Both the position numbers and the translations under genes were made by a program. Below, piece by piece: positions 1 through 12,300 of a stretch of 64,000 bases of DNA. Within the stretch, counting starts at the first letter, position 1. Each line of letters opens with the position of its first letter. The DNA comes from Klebsormidium nitens. Lineage: Eukaryota; Streptophyta; Klebsormidiophyceae; Klebsormidiales; Klebsormidiaceae. The notes below the pieces were generated by a model. It was not told the origin of the DNA, made no database searches, and saw only the letters and a list, made by a program, of their open reading frames with translations. The stretch lies in contig DF237076.1 in the NCBI GenBank assembly GCA_000708835.1, positions 1 to 64,000 on the forward strand. The letters are read 5' to 3'.

Positions 1-1365
1 TCTTTATACGCCGCTGCGCGGCGACGCGGCCGCGGCGCGGCGCGGGAAATTGCAAATTTCAGACGCGGTTCGCGCCAAGAGAACCGCGATTCTCAGCGCG
101 CTGCGCGCACTGAGAATCTACAAATTCTGCTCATGCCAACTCAAGAAGTTGAAGTTGGATGCCAACATGGAGGATTCTTTCTCTGTTCCATTTCTTCGCT
201 CTACCAATTGCAAACCGGGCACTTCAATATAGGGTGTATATGACCGGGTGGTATTGCATAAGTACGTAACGCTTGGGCGTATTTTTATGCCATGTTTCAC
301 GTCGATGTTTGAGCGCTCCTCTCCCCGGCCTGTGGCTAGTGGGAAACTCCCGGGATGCAGAGAGGCCCTCATGTGCATAATACAAGATTTGCACGCGTGC
401 TTTCCATTTTGAACTTTGAAGTGAAAACAATGTAAACAGTTGAAGTCACATGCATTCCTGCATGCCATTCAGAGGGAAGAAAAGCCAGGACGATGCTACG
501 GAGGACGCGTCAAACACTGGCTGAGAGCTTCTGCCACTTAACTAAGCAGACGTCGGTATTAGGCCAAGGAGGATGGGGCGAATGACTGATCCGCATTCTC
601 CTGATCAATAGGCGTTTTAAGATGTGAGAGGTTTTGAGACTTTCTAGTGGCCGACTGGGGCTGACTTGTGAAGAACACTTTAGGACGCCGGACGGCCTTG
701 CAAAGCAAAGGGGGTAAAATGGTCGTCATATCTCATGCATACACGGTAAGTTTGTCTAGATCGAAAGTCCTGCTGACCAGATTAGGGTTTGCCCACAGCA
801 ATCAAAAACTCTGAGACCTGAGGGCATGAGCAGCGGCTTCTTGCAGCATTGTGAGTCGCAATGTCTGTCATTCTACCCGGTCCTCAAACTAGAACGTCCA
901 AAGCACTTGCTGAGAATTAGGATTCGTGTTGCATTCTTGAGGGTAAACTATTCCAAAATGCCCAGGAGCAAAGCTTGTTGCAAAAACGGGTCTAGGATGA
1001 GGAACTCTTAGAAACGTGTGACGGTGATCTTTGTCCAACCTGCAAGAGTTCTTTTGCATCTTGAAAGTTCAGATATGACAGTAAGATTTGAAAGAACTTA
1101 CTGCAACATATAGCATGGTACACTTGAACGCTGGATTGTGGATGCTTGTTTTACCCTCCAAGTGTTAGACAACGTGTGCCCCTTGTTCTTCTCCCCTCAT
1201 AATTTGCTGTAGACATACCTACCTTGCCCATCCCTTAGGAAGGGTGCAATGCAGGATCCGATTGGTAAACCACAGAACGAAGGAACAGTATAGCAGGCTA
1301 GCCTTCCAGTCCGACTGCCTTTGGTAAAATCTTTGCATGTTTCAAGGCAGTTGAATCGAGGAAGC
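1..1365. other. Leading gene-poor stretch with GC-rich edge
   Basis: The first ~48 bases are almost pure G+C with overlapping GCGGC/GCCGC palindromes, similar in kind to the GC hairpins near 16.87 and 22.75 kb. The rest is of mixed composition. ORFs on both strands here are short, overlap each other and show no protein-like character. It may hold the promoter or 5' UTR exons of the plus-strand gene that begins near 1.4 kb, but I could not define any. Confidence 0.5.
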
Positions 1366-4300
1366 ATGTTCTGCTATGGTTGCAAGGCAAAGGTAAATGT
1401 ACAGTGGATTCATGTAACTAGAAGCAATGCAACATGTCCTCAGTCTGCATCTTTCCTCGTGCAGGCCGCCTGGGACCAGAGGGTAAAGGACGACTCCTTT
1501 GCCGCGAGGGTGAATCAGACCATCCTGAAGGCTGCTCTAAGAAATGAAATAACCGGGGGGCCAACCGCTGAGAATGCAAGAAGGGATGCCTCAGGGCACC
1601 AGGTAAGCAAACAGCTTGTCAATTTATGGCGTCCTGTTGTCAACCAGAGTAGGTATTGACAACAGAGATGGGGGTTCGAAGCTGGGGACGTCAAGGTTTT
1701 GAGCTTCTAATCTTTCCAGCTTTCTACTTCCTGGTTGCTGAGCGGAGGAAAGAGACTTGGACAGTATCTGCTTATTCATTCAAGAAACGGCAAAGGCAGG
1801 TAACAGATACCAACAGCTCTTGTAATGAGGGCCGAACGACACTCTTTTTAGTGAAAGAGCAGGGTGTCCAAAAGGTAACGCCCTGATGCCTTTGGTAGTC
1901 ACAGGGTTCTTGACTATCAACCTGGGGGGTCTTGAGCTTTTGCTTTTTGTTGCTTCAACCTCTGAACACAGGAGGAATGCCGAAGGGTACATTGTTAGCC
2001 TTTGTGCATTTCTCAATCGTCTTGCAAACGAGGGGTTTATGGGAACCTCGTCGAAACATTTTGTCCTTTTGCTCGTTGAGCTCCAACCCAGTACGCTTTC
2101 TTCTTGTCAGGGAGAGGCCCTGTTGTCGCTGCCGCTGCCAGCCCCCCGGTGGGAACAGCCCCCTTCTCCAGCTGCCGCACAGCTCAACGGGGCCTGCGAG
2201 ATTAGCTCTGCCTTAGGAAGCCATGCCACGTGTCAGCCTGACGTCAGCCGGGAGCCAAGCGGGAATGAGGCCGAGATCCAGCTGCCTGTCAGCAGGTTCG
2301 AGGGGCTACAGGCGTCAACTGGGCAGGGCAGGTCTAACCCCCCACTGACGATGCGCGCTATTAACCGACCGCACACCGCTCGGCCAAGCAGTAAGGGCTC
2401 CAAGCCTGGAGGGAGCACCGGTGTCATGGCTGCCCGGGCTGGTCACCTTACGGACAGGGTCCACGTTATGGACCGAACAGCTGGAGCTCGCCCTGAGAGA
2501 ACTCCCTCTTCCAAGGTTGTGAATAAAAAAGAGGCGTGGGGCGAGAGACAGGGGGGCGCTCAGTCCCTCTCAATCAAAGGATCTACTCCTAGGGGAATGC
2601 AAGGAGTTTCGCGCCCAGTCAGCGGCTCATTGGGGCGGTCAAAGCTGACCCTCGACTTGACCAGCGTGAGGGTTACGGCCGGGAGTGCAACGCCCACGTA
2701 CCGAACGTTCCGCATGCCACGGTCGCCAGCTGTCCGAGCGGCAGCCAATGTCCGGACGCCACCTGGCAAAGCGGCCCTCCAGCAGACGGCTTCCGTGCAA
2801 ATTCTGTGCCTCGAGACTCCTCGTCCGGATGCAGAACCAGTCTCCTCGCCGCCAGTGGGGCCTGGTGGGTCGGAGCCCAGTTCTGAAGCAGCTGTCGAGG
2901 CTGCCCCCGGGACAGAGAGTGCGGCTGTCAGGCAGGAGGCAGCGCCTCCCGCCTTCAAGGAAGAGGTGCCAACGGAAGTTTTGGCGGCCCGGGCGCGGCT
3001 CGAGAAGGTCCAGGAGGACGTGGTAAAATATCCGCTCATGGCGAGGGTGCGGAAGAGCCGGAAGCCGGCGGGGAAGCAGCCCAGCCAGCCTGGGGCGCAG
3101 GTCAGCTTCGCACTGGAAAAAGTCTCGATGCTCATGTTTGGTTACACGCTGTTATCTTCTTCTGAGCTCGGTGCACGTCGTTTGAGTACATCCTGTGATA
3201 TTCAGCTGAGCTCGAGCACGAAGTACGTAGTGAAAGGCGCTCCTCGACCTGACGGGATGCAGGGGCATCTTGACTATTCGACCAATTTGCAGAAGAAATC
3301 AAGGGGTTTGCAGGACGGAGGTCAAGGCTTGATGTAAAGAGTCAAAGCGACCTCGATCTTGATGAATGTCTTCAAAAACTCAGATGGGCCTAAGACTCCC
3401 GGCTTGATGCATTCAGCGCCCTCCGTTCCAAACGCCGTCTCCGTTAGAAAAGCTTCGTTTTCTGTACTCCACTCCGAAGCTCAAACACACTAAGCAAAGT
3501 CCGAGCCTTTGACTCAGAATGCGCTCTGCTGATCTCGATCGGGCAGTTCTCGAAGTGCAGCACACTAACATAATCCTCGAATCTCGTCATGAGACTCGGA
3601 TGTCAACGTTGGCTTCTTGCAAAAGCTATACACCTCCGGTCGGAAAAGGGGACAAGGCTCCGCCTTCAGACGGCCCGTCGTTTGACAAAGCTGGAAAACA
3701 CCCGTCCATCGACTCTTGAAAAGCCACCTGTCTGACATATTGCTTTTCAATCTGCAGATGATTCCGGCCCGGAACTCCGCCGGGCAGATCGTCGGCGAGG
3801 TGGAGATTCCGGCGGACATTGTCAACGGAGAAAACCGCGCGGCAGCCGTTCCTATGGTTCTGGACCGGAACGCCTGGAAGGGCGCCCGGTTGACGGGCCC
3901 CGAGGAGGAGAAGGCGCGGCAAGAAATGAGGCGCGCGTCGCTGCAGCTGTGGCGGAACGCGAACGGGGGCTACGTGGTGCCCAGCAAGGTGTGGTCCAGT
4001 ACCTTTCGGTGCATTTTTTGGCGCCCGGTTTGTCGCTTATTTCCCATCACTTTCCTTTCAAATCCGGTTTGCAACTGTCGCGACCAAATGCGTTACAACC
4101 GAATCCCTAAACCGTTTTCCTTTTGCTTCACCTGAGCTTAAGTCTTAAAGGAACGCTCGATCAGGTATCCTGTCCATGGTCGTAACGCATTGGTCTTACG
4201 CGTCTCAGCACCATGCCAAGCAGAGCAACGTCAGCTTCTCATCTCGGGCGAAAGCCGCCGGGGCAAGAACTGCGGCCTTCGATACCAGGCATCTGATGTA

Positions 4301-4987
4301 TGCTCCACAAGAATTGGTGCGCCTAGACACAAACGTGGGCTCTGAGCGAACACTCAGCTCCGCAATAAATCTTTCGAATCCGGATCCGAAAGCATTCGAA
4401 GTTCGTCCCCGGAACTTAGTATGCAGCTGGACACGTTTTGGACGTTTTCGACGCGTCGAGTCTCACCGTAGTGAAAGAAGGCGCCAACCTTAAACGACCA
4501 GAGACAAGCTTGCGTTTCTTAACCGCATTCCTGACACTTTGAAGGAAGCAGCTAAGTGGACCCCGTCAAGCTCCCGCCGGCTCCGCTTGCGACACAGGCG
4601 AAGGGATTGAAAAAACCAAAGCTTGGAGGAAAGCCAATACCTGGGAACGGTGAATACTACGCGGCGCAGTACCAACACGAAGGGCCTTTACTTCTAGCTT
4701 CGGACATCTTGAGCATCTCACCCTTTTTCGTTTCTTCCCTCTAGCATCGCATCATTTACGAAGGGTCTCAATTTCCAGAGTCAGACCTCTAAAGAACCTC
4801 ACCACTCTCATTTCTTCCATCTGGCCAGCCGATCGTGAGCGACTACCGGGACCAGATGCGGTGGAGGCCGGAGGAGCAGGACCAACTGGACGACACTTAC
4901 CACAGCCATAAGTCCGCATTCAAGGAGCTCATTGAGATGGAGCTTTTGTACCGGCAGAGGATAGCCCTCGCAAAGAGGGACATGTAA
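1366..4987 (+). CDS. Unrecognised basic, low-complexity protein (multi-exon, model partly uncertain)
   Basis: I could not assign a family. A phase-consistent model joins exons 1366-1392, 1465-1602, 1743-1799, 2111-3100, 3758-3988 and 4829-4987 (stop TAA), about 533 residues. All of these exons are phase 0 with good GT/AG borders. The 330-codon central exon is rich in Ser, Pro, Ala, Arg and Lys and is probably disordered. The last two exons look folded: a hydrophobic/charged stretch (EVEIPADIVNGEN) and a C-terminal helix with acidic and aromatic residues (QLDDTYHSHKSAFKELIEME). The start ATG at 1366 is a guess, and upstream exons are possible. A 15-base exon near 1979-1993 and a coding-looking exon near 4556-4650 do not fit cleanly. 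The latter is open only in a frame that matches neither neighbour's phase. No localisation or function is claimed. Confidence 0.5.
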
Positions 4988-6184
4988 ATTGACTAGGACG
5001 GCATCCATTGGGATGTCGTTGGGTTGATTGCATATTAGAGATCAGTAGGGGCGTTGCGTTGGCAGCTGGAACGCGCGACCAGTGGTGTGGCATCAATTAC
5101 GTGCATAGGGATGCCCTAGTAAGGAGATACTTCAGCGGGCGTACTTTGCATTTATGCGGCAAAGGTGCATAGGAGCACAGGAAAAGGAGGGAAACGGACT
5201 TAGCGACCAGCTTAGGGCAACTAAGTAAATGCGGAGAGTTCTGACCCCACGATGTGTCAGTGGCCCGGCCTTGCACGCAATACATGAGAATTAGCACATG
5301 TATGCAAGGCAATCCAGCACTTGTCCTGCGTGCAGAAAGAGGAGTAAATATGAAGCCACTCGTTGTCCGGGCTCCCGCCACATAATCTGCGGAATGTCAC
5401 GGCATAAGACGCGATGATGTTTGATGTACCAGAAAAGTTGACGTCTAAGCCATTCCATGCAACGTTTCGGATGCAGCCATTGTAATGATTGCACTCATGC
5501 ACGACAAAAAAATGCTGGAGTCTAGCCATATGGCCGGTGCAGCATGTCATGTGTCGGACAGCATAACTCGATGGTGTCCTGTGCAGGTGCGCGCACGTAC
5601 ATACATACTGGACTGATCAGCTGTATACCTATATCCATAGACGGTTGCAATCAACTGGAGGACATGATTGAGCAGAATTTTAAGGAGTTTCAGGCATGAC
5701 TCGTCGGATCACATGTGTGATCTTTTCTCAAGCTTGATGCATGCGGCGTGCAACCATGTCATATGTAGCTGGCATCTGAATCCAGTGATTGGTGCGCGGT
5801 GGCGGCTTGGCTTTATAACCAAGAGCTAGCTGGCGCGCGCGGCCAAGCTCTTCGAATTCAATGCATGCCAAGTGAGCTGAACTGAGACACATACGGCCAC
5901 TGCAGGACTCGGGATTCGGCCGCATCTATAAGGTGAAATTTCATCGCAATAATTCTAGATTGTTGCCACGCTCCTAGTCTGAAATGTTTTCTTGCTCGTT
6001 CTTGATTTCTAGCTAAGTATGCGAGCACTGCAAGCGTTGTCTACCGGCCGGTCACTACATCTCGAGAATGAAATAAGGGCAGAGAATTGCGAGCTACACA
6101 ATTTTGACACTCGTTTCCTGCATGACAGCTACAGACAGACCAGATTCAACCCTCTAATTCTGTGCACTATTTCACATCAAAGTT
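4988..6184. other. Intergenic between two convergent genes
   Basis: This gap lies between the 3' ends of the plus-strand gene on the left and the minus-strand Cys-repeat gene on the right. It holds only short overlapping ORFs with no protein-like character. It should contain both 3' UTRs and polyadenylation sites, but I could not pick these out with confidence. Confidence 0.5.
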
Positions 6185-8092
6185 TTAATTTGCGGCCGCT
6201 GCTACAAGGAGGCCCGCCAAGGCAACTCCCAAGACGTTTAAAGACATTACGGGGGGCGCCGCAGCTGATGGCGTAGCAGCAACTGGGGGAGCGTTCCTTA
6301 TTGTCCCATTGATCATGTAAGGGATGTTGCAGGTGTCGAAGACTCCCTTCGCTTTCTGAGCAGCGTCCGAGGGCTGAATGCGTTGAAGGAAAGATGATCA
6401 GACAGAGAGTATAAGCACATAAGTGTTGTTGCCGGATGGAGAAATGGTGACGTATGCAAGGGGAGCATGTATGACTCTGTCAATGCTCATGCACTTATTG
6501 TACAGCAGTCCAGCTAACATCAGAGTGCCCCCTAAGGATTGCGGATCCAGGTCGTATGTCCCGAAACTCCTAAGGCCAACGAAAATCAACCAACCCCTTG
6601 AAGGTTGCAACTTTGGCTTCAAACCAACCAACGAACATTCTAAATCTCAACTCCAATTGAAGCAGGGCAATGTCTTACAGAGGTGGCTGCAGGCGTTCCG
6701 CAACTCTTGAGAGGGTAGTATAAAACCAACCAGCGAACATCTTCAAGTCTTGATTCAGTCGAAGCAGGGCGACAACTTACCGAGGTGGCGACGGACGATC
6801 TGCAAGAGAAGGGGATGCCCTCCACCACTTGACGGCAGGTTTCTGAGCAGGACGACGCTTGGACAACGGCGTTTGTGGTGAGCTGAGTCAGCAGCGTCCC
6901 ACAGGCGGCATAGAACGTCTGCAAAGAGAAGTTGGAAACTGAATGATGGAAGGTGAGGGACAAATAGAGAGCCATGTTTATGACCTCTTTTCGAAACTGT
7001 AAATCCGCCAAAAGGGGAATACCAAGGAATCGGAACTTTGAAAGCTAATCAGCCTTATGAGTGGGGGGGTGCCCTTGACCATCATGCCATCTTTGACGAC
7101 CGCAGGTCTCAAACCATGAAGAGGCCAAAAGGATACCAAACTCCTGAAGCGCCTGAAGGATGCGGTAGGACTGAAGCAGACTTTTCTGTGCAACCTAGTT
7201 AGAACTCAGAGTTGCCTCCATGCAGTTGGTGGTAAAGTCTGAACAGTCAGATGGGAAGTTGCTGGACGTACAAGAAGATTTAGAAACAGCGATGAAAGAG
7301 AACATACCTCCAGGGGGGCAACTTGGAGGAAGCAGAGGGTGGGACACGTCGCTGTTTTCACCGTTTGCACCGCAGCGGTTTCATTAACCAGACCACCACG
7401 GTTCATGCAACTGCAGAGATCACAAGCGCTCTTGATTGTCAGATAGGGCTATAAGTGCGAGGAAGTCAAATGTGATCATGACCACATGTGAGCGGCGTAC
7501 ACTCCAGCGCCTCAGCTTCCATCCAGTGACCCGACCATGATGGGCTGGACTGTCAGCAGTACACATGGCAAGCAAGCGTAAGAAAGTGAACTGATCCCGC
7601 CTGCCTTTCCAAAGGACTCTGCAACCTTATCAAATCTTAACTGAAGCTACCTAAGTGTTGTGCTCTTCGTGCTCCACTGAAAGTTTCAAGGGATACAGTG
7701 ATAACCTAGGAACTGCAGATAGCAAGCTGAACAGCACACCACCATCAAAAGTAATTTTGACAGTAAAGTGACCGCAGTCTCCTACAATGACATCACAAAT
7801 AAGTGTCCTGTCGCCAGCGACCACCTTGTGCTCACCCAGCTAAGGCGTCAGAGTACAACGCAGCCTGGCACTGGTTGGTGCAGAGCAATTGAGACGAGTT
7901 GGTTGTCCTGTAGGCCACCTGAGCAGTGGCGACGAGCTGGAAAGGGCAAGACCCCCCACATTGAGCGGGAAGAGCAGAGAAACAAGGATCGCTGCAGGAT
8001 GTGTCCAGCGCGCGGATGGGTTGCACGTTCAGCATGAGGAGCACTGCCCCCAGGAGAAGAGCTCCAGCGGTCATCTTCGATTTGGAAGCCAT
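6185..8092 (-). CDS. Secreted Cys-repeat protein with GPI-anchor-like C-terminus
   Basis: Four exons close in phase: 8092-7836, 7410-7308, 6918-6781 and 6373-6185, giving 228 residues. The chosen Met (8092) opens a clear signal peptide of about 28 residues with a Leu/Val/Ala core ending PIRA. The mature part carries four units of C-x3-C-x(7 to 13)-C: CSDPC...C, CTNQC...C, CPTLC...C and CSETC...C. One more Cys follows in VFDTCNIP. The C-terminus is a Pro/Ala/Thr linker, then a hydrophobic tail (SLNVLGVALAGLLVAAAAN) with no cytoplasmic basic residues, the usual shape of a GPI-attachment signal. It is therefore probably a cell-surface or wall protein (inference). Spacing does not match the eight-Cys lipid-transfer motif. 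A 27-base optional exon (6705-6679) and an exon-like frame near 6400-6560 may be used in other isoforms. It is head to head with the SDR gene. Confidence 0.72.
6621..6797. repeat. Tandem duplication of an exon end plus intron (two copies, ~102 bp period)
   Basis: 6621-6696 and 6723-6797 are diverged direct copies. Both contain AAACCAACC, GAACAT, a GAAGCAGGGC block, a splice donor on the minus strand and the start of the exon reading (antisense) CCACCTC. On the minus strand each copy ends an open segment in the same frame: SCRSSVATS in the real exon 3 and SCGTPAATS in the other. The second could be a 27-base exon (6705-6679) with phase 0 at both ends. Confidence 0.65.
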
Positions 8093-9322
8093 TGTCGCTG
8101 CTGGAACAATGCGGACCGGGACAGCGTCTACGTAGATCTGACGACGGCAGACAGTTGTCAGACCAACATGCCCGGCCACTGCAAATCCTGCAGGTGCTGC
8201 CAACGCCGACGGAAGGCAAGAAAGATACGGTAGTGCAGTATAAGCCAAGGTTTCATTACATACTACTATTACTAGCTCCGACTAGCAGTCGATGCGGTGA
8301 CCCCTAACCCAAAACTATCCTGCTCGGCAAACCCTGTTCCCCGAACCTAACACCCAAGTTAGCCCGATCCGTAGGAGTCCGTTTATAAAATTATTTTTGT
8401 AGCTAATATGCTGATCTGCAATTGTCTGCAATCTCAAATGTATTCGAAGCTTCAAAGTTGTCGACCTCTGATCCTGCCCAGGTGGGCGCTTCTGCTTCTC
8501 TCAGGCCTAGTCAGGGTTCCTGGTACTAGTACCTAGAAGCAGCCTCTGGCTTAGGTCTGAATCCTTTCTGGCAGGTTCCGGTGATCATGTGGGGATCAAG
8601 CGTGGAGCCGAGGACGTGGTGCACGAGCTCATGCGTGTCGGTGGCGCCATAAGTGATTTCACATGTGAGTACGTCCCCGAAATCTCGGGCATCCAATTGC
8701 ACTTCTCTCTGGGCAGTAGATAGGTATGGGCTAACTTTTTGCGTCAGTTTCTGTGCTGCATTTTACTAATATTTCGTCAGGAATTTCTGCTTCACCTTAA
8801 TGTATTTGGCGCTGGTCCAGGAAACCTGATGTAGTGGTGGTGCTTGTTTCCATCAAAGTTTCTGAAAGGCGCTTTGCATCATTTGGTTGCGTTAGACCTT
8901 TCCAATTGTAGGACGTCCCTGTATTCTGACAGATGCATCAGAATATCTGGCCCGGCCCCACCTTATTCGCAAGAGGCCTATCATATACAGAACCTATTCA
9001 AAGATGCTAGAGTCGGCGGCGCTGCCTTCAAAGCACCCGATACATTTTCCCTGTTGAAAATCCATCAATTCGAAACAAGAGGGCAACTCAGATGGTGGTG
9101 GTACTCTTTTCTGACCCAAATAATTGATCGTTTGGCCTCACTTAGGAGACTAAACCTTAGTCAGCCCCAAGGTTGCTGCAAATCAAAAGGTTTCGCTCTC
9201 CAAACTTGCTGTAGGACGAGCCTGACTGTTTGTCCAACTTTTTTGCAGTGACCAAGTGACACGCGCCGTAAGTACTTGGAATTCGCTTTGTTTGGCAGCA
9301 GTCCACTCGCGCATTTTGAAGT
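8093..9322. other. Divergent intergenic region with one orphan exon-like segment (8575-8664)
   Basis: This 1.2 kb gap separates the head-to-head Cys-repeat and SDR genes and should hold both promoters. Inside it, 8575-8664 on the plus strand is preceded by a pyrimidine-rich CAG acceptor and followed by a GTGAGT donor. It is open and protein-like in one frame (VGIKRGAEDVVHELMRVGG). It does not join the SDR start, whose own ATG context is complete, so it could be an alternative 5' exon, a remnant, or a chance ORF. I found no confident TATA box. Confidence 0.45.
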
Positions 9323-12300
9323 ATGGCTGAGCCTGTTGTCTTTCCAGGCTTCAAGGAGAAAAGGGTGCTTGTTACAGGTGAGACCCTCGGAGTTCCTGGC
9401 CTTTGCGAGCAATATGTTGTGACAGCGACACAACGGACTGGCAGTTGGTGTATTGTTGGCCTAGTAAGGGCCAATGGTTTAAGTCTGTGGCTTGTCGTCT
9501 TAAAGATTCATGTCTTTGATAAGACGTACTCTGAACCTTCTCATTGAGGCTTCCAGTATGGTTTGGAAGCAGCTATTGTTTCAATTGTATATGCGGTGTT
9601 AAACAGTTGAAGAAGATCAACTATATCAAGTGCGGTATGCCAGGCTCAGTGAAGCTTCATGAAGAAGTGAATGGACTGTCCTCTGGAACCTCATCATCAA
9701 CTGAAACGATCCTGAGGCGTTCTGGAACCAACTCTGAGAGAACGTTTGATCTTGCCTGAATACGTCCAATGATCCTGAGGCGTTCTGGGACCAACTCTCA
9801 GACAATGTTCGAAGTTGTCTGAATTGTCAATGCTCCTGGGATTGAAGTTTCTTAATCTGCTACTGTATGAAAGGATTAGGTCAAGCAAATTGTCTCCTGT
9901 TTTGATCTCTGCTTAGGCCCTTAGGGACTTCGCTTGTCATGGTTGTATGGTTGCATCCTTTCATGGTTTTGTGGTTGGCGAACTGCCAGTATCATTGAAC
10001 TTACTGAATAACTCCTGTCGCCTGATTCAGGCGGGTCTTCTGGGGTCGGTTTTGCGACAGCTCAGGCGTTGAGCGCCAGTGGGGCCGTAGTAACCCTCCT
10101 AGCCCGCAATGAGGAGCCGCTGAAAGCAGCCTGCGAGGAGCTGCCAGGCACGTCACACTACGTCGTGGCGGATCTGACGGAAGTAGCGCAGCTGAAAGCA
10201 GCCGTCGCGGATGCTGTGAGTCGATTTTGCTGGATCGCATCGATGAGAACATCTCTTTCGTTTGATGAAGAAGGTGGCAAAGCTTGCTACATTCTGTTGA
10301 CGAGATGTCTGTACCGTTTCGCACTGAGGATGGGGTCGTTCGGGTCGTTCTGGCAGTGAGCAAAGACATGGAATGCAGTCGAAGCAAAGCTTCTGCGTAG
10401 GTGCACTTGCTGAGTCTCGTGGACCAATCAACCCACCTTACAGTTACCGAAATACATGTGCAAGTTTTTTACTCATCTGAATCAGCTCGCCCTCTCAGGA
10501 ACTTGAAGCAGACCGATTTGCGGTGTGTGTGTGTCTCAAAACTGCGACTGGTTTCTAACCTGGTGTCCCTCCGTGTCCCCTGTGCTAGGTTCAAGTCATG
10601 GGCGGCCTGGATGTGTTGATAGCCAACGGTGAGCATCCCCAATTCAACTCATAGACCGTCAAAACTAATCCTAATGGATGTAGTTCGCCCAGCAATCATA
10701 GCCGTGGGAAGACCTGATTGACGGACCCTGTTAAGAGAGCAGAGACAGTTCAGGAAGTTAATCGAAAGAAACGTTAGACCATCGTTGGCTTCCATTGTTC
10801 GTCCACTTTGCACTTCCAAGCACCAACATCACATGGTGTCTTCCAGGAGCTAACGGCGGGTCCGAGTACCTGGGGCAGCCGGCATGGGAGCCGGAGTCCT
10901 TCACGAGTCTTCACCAGATACACGTCAACTCGTTAGTCACTCTGGCACAGGTTAGCCAACAAGGTCAGCTCCCCGGCTTCACGTTGTGTTCTCCCTTCTT
11001 GACAAAGATTGCATCACTTCGGACGCATGTGTTGTTCTATTGTAAACATATTTTGAGCTTGAAACGGCCCCTTATACCGTCCGTTTGAGAACACATCCGC
11101 TTCTCGTTTCTGTGCGCCCCATGAAGATTCACCGTAAGTAAGTATCCAACGGCGTTTTCGCACCTTCACATCCCCAATGTAGAGGCAACCATCTCGCGAT
11201 CATGGCGCTCGTGATACAGGATGTGACTCTTCTCTCAAAGGAGAGGACAGGACTGTTTCCCATGAAAATCCAGGATTCAGACGGTTGAACTTACTTGGAC
11301 CTCAGTCGGATCGCGCTGTAACAAGTACGTTGACAGGTCAGACGAGCAGTGCTTCGTCCGCTGTCATTCTCCCCTGTTGAGGGAAACAGGATGACATCGT
11401 TTCTCAATGGCTCTGACGTCGTTTCTGACTCGCAGACCGACATCGTTTCTCATCGTCTCAAGTTCTATCTCCTCTCGTGACTGGCAGGCGGCGTTGCCTG
11501 AGCTGATCAAGTCGCGCGGCAACATAGTCTCCGTCTCGTCGGCAGCCGCTGAGACGCCATGGCCGCAAACCACGCCCTACAACGTCGCCAAAGCTGCTCT
11601 CAACGCCCTTATTCACAGTCTCGCAATAGCCCATGCCAAGCACGGAGTGCGCGTCAATGGAGTTTTGCCAGCTTGCATCCACACCCCGCATCTAGATAAG
11701 GTGAGCCGTTGTCGTCAAGCTGCTAGAGTTCGCTGCAATTTGACGCAAGTAAGTCGAGAGTTAGCTTGTTCGGCCGAACTCGCCAGTCCGTACGCTGTTT
11801 GAAAGGCGTGGAGCGTACTTGAAGACGAGAAGCTCCTGTGTGCGCCTTGGCGGATCGCTGTATTGCTCATGTGCCTTGCAAAATAGGCTTGATTGCGTTT
11901 GAGCAAGCACTTTGTTCCGTTCGCCATTTATTTTAAAAAGACATGTGGTTCTTTTCTGGCGTGCAGGCAGCTGAAAAGAAAGGAGTCAGTGCCGAGGAGT
12001 ACGCGAGCGCTCGCGCCAGGAGTCATCCACTCGGCCGGGTTGGGACGGCCAAAGACGTCGCGGGTGCCATTCTTTTTCTGGCGTCTCCAGCTGCCGCATT
12101 TGTCACAGGTAGAGCTGCTTCAACAAGCTGTGTAATTGTGAAGCGTGAAGCATCCTCACTGCCAGTCGTCTTGTACGCCTTTCAAATTTCAGACTGTTTC
12201 GTCCGCCGAAGAGATTGTTATTCATATCTCGTGCTTCAGAACTTGTACCTTCAAAACTACCAAATCATCGACGATGAAGAGACCAATTGGTATAGTTCAC

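Noticed and set aside
1660-1690. GGGTTCGAAGC as a possible tRNA T-arm
   Set aside because: No matching acceptor stem, D-arm or anticodon arm could be placed around it.
7832-8248. Upstream Met at 8248 for the Cys-repeat protein
   Set aside because: The downstream Met at 8092 places a textbook signal peptide at the N-terminus; the extra 52 residues look like translated 5' UTR.
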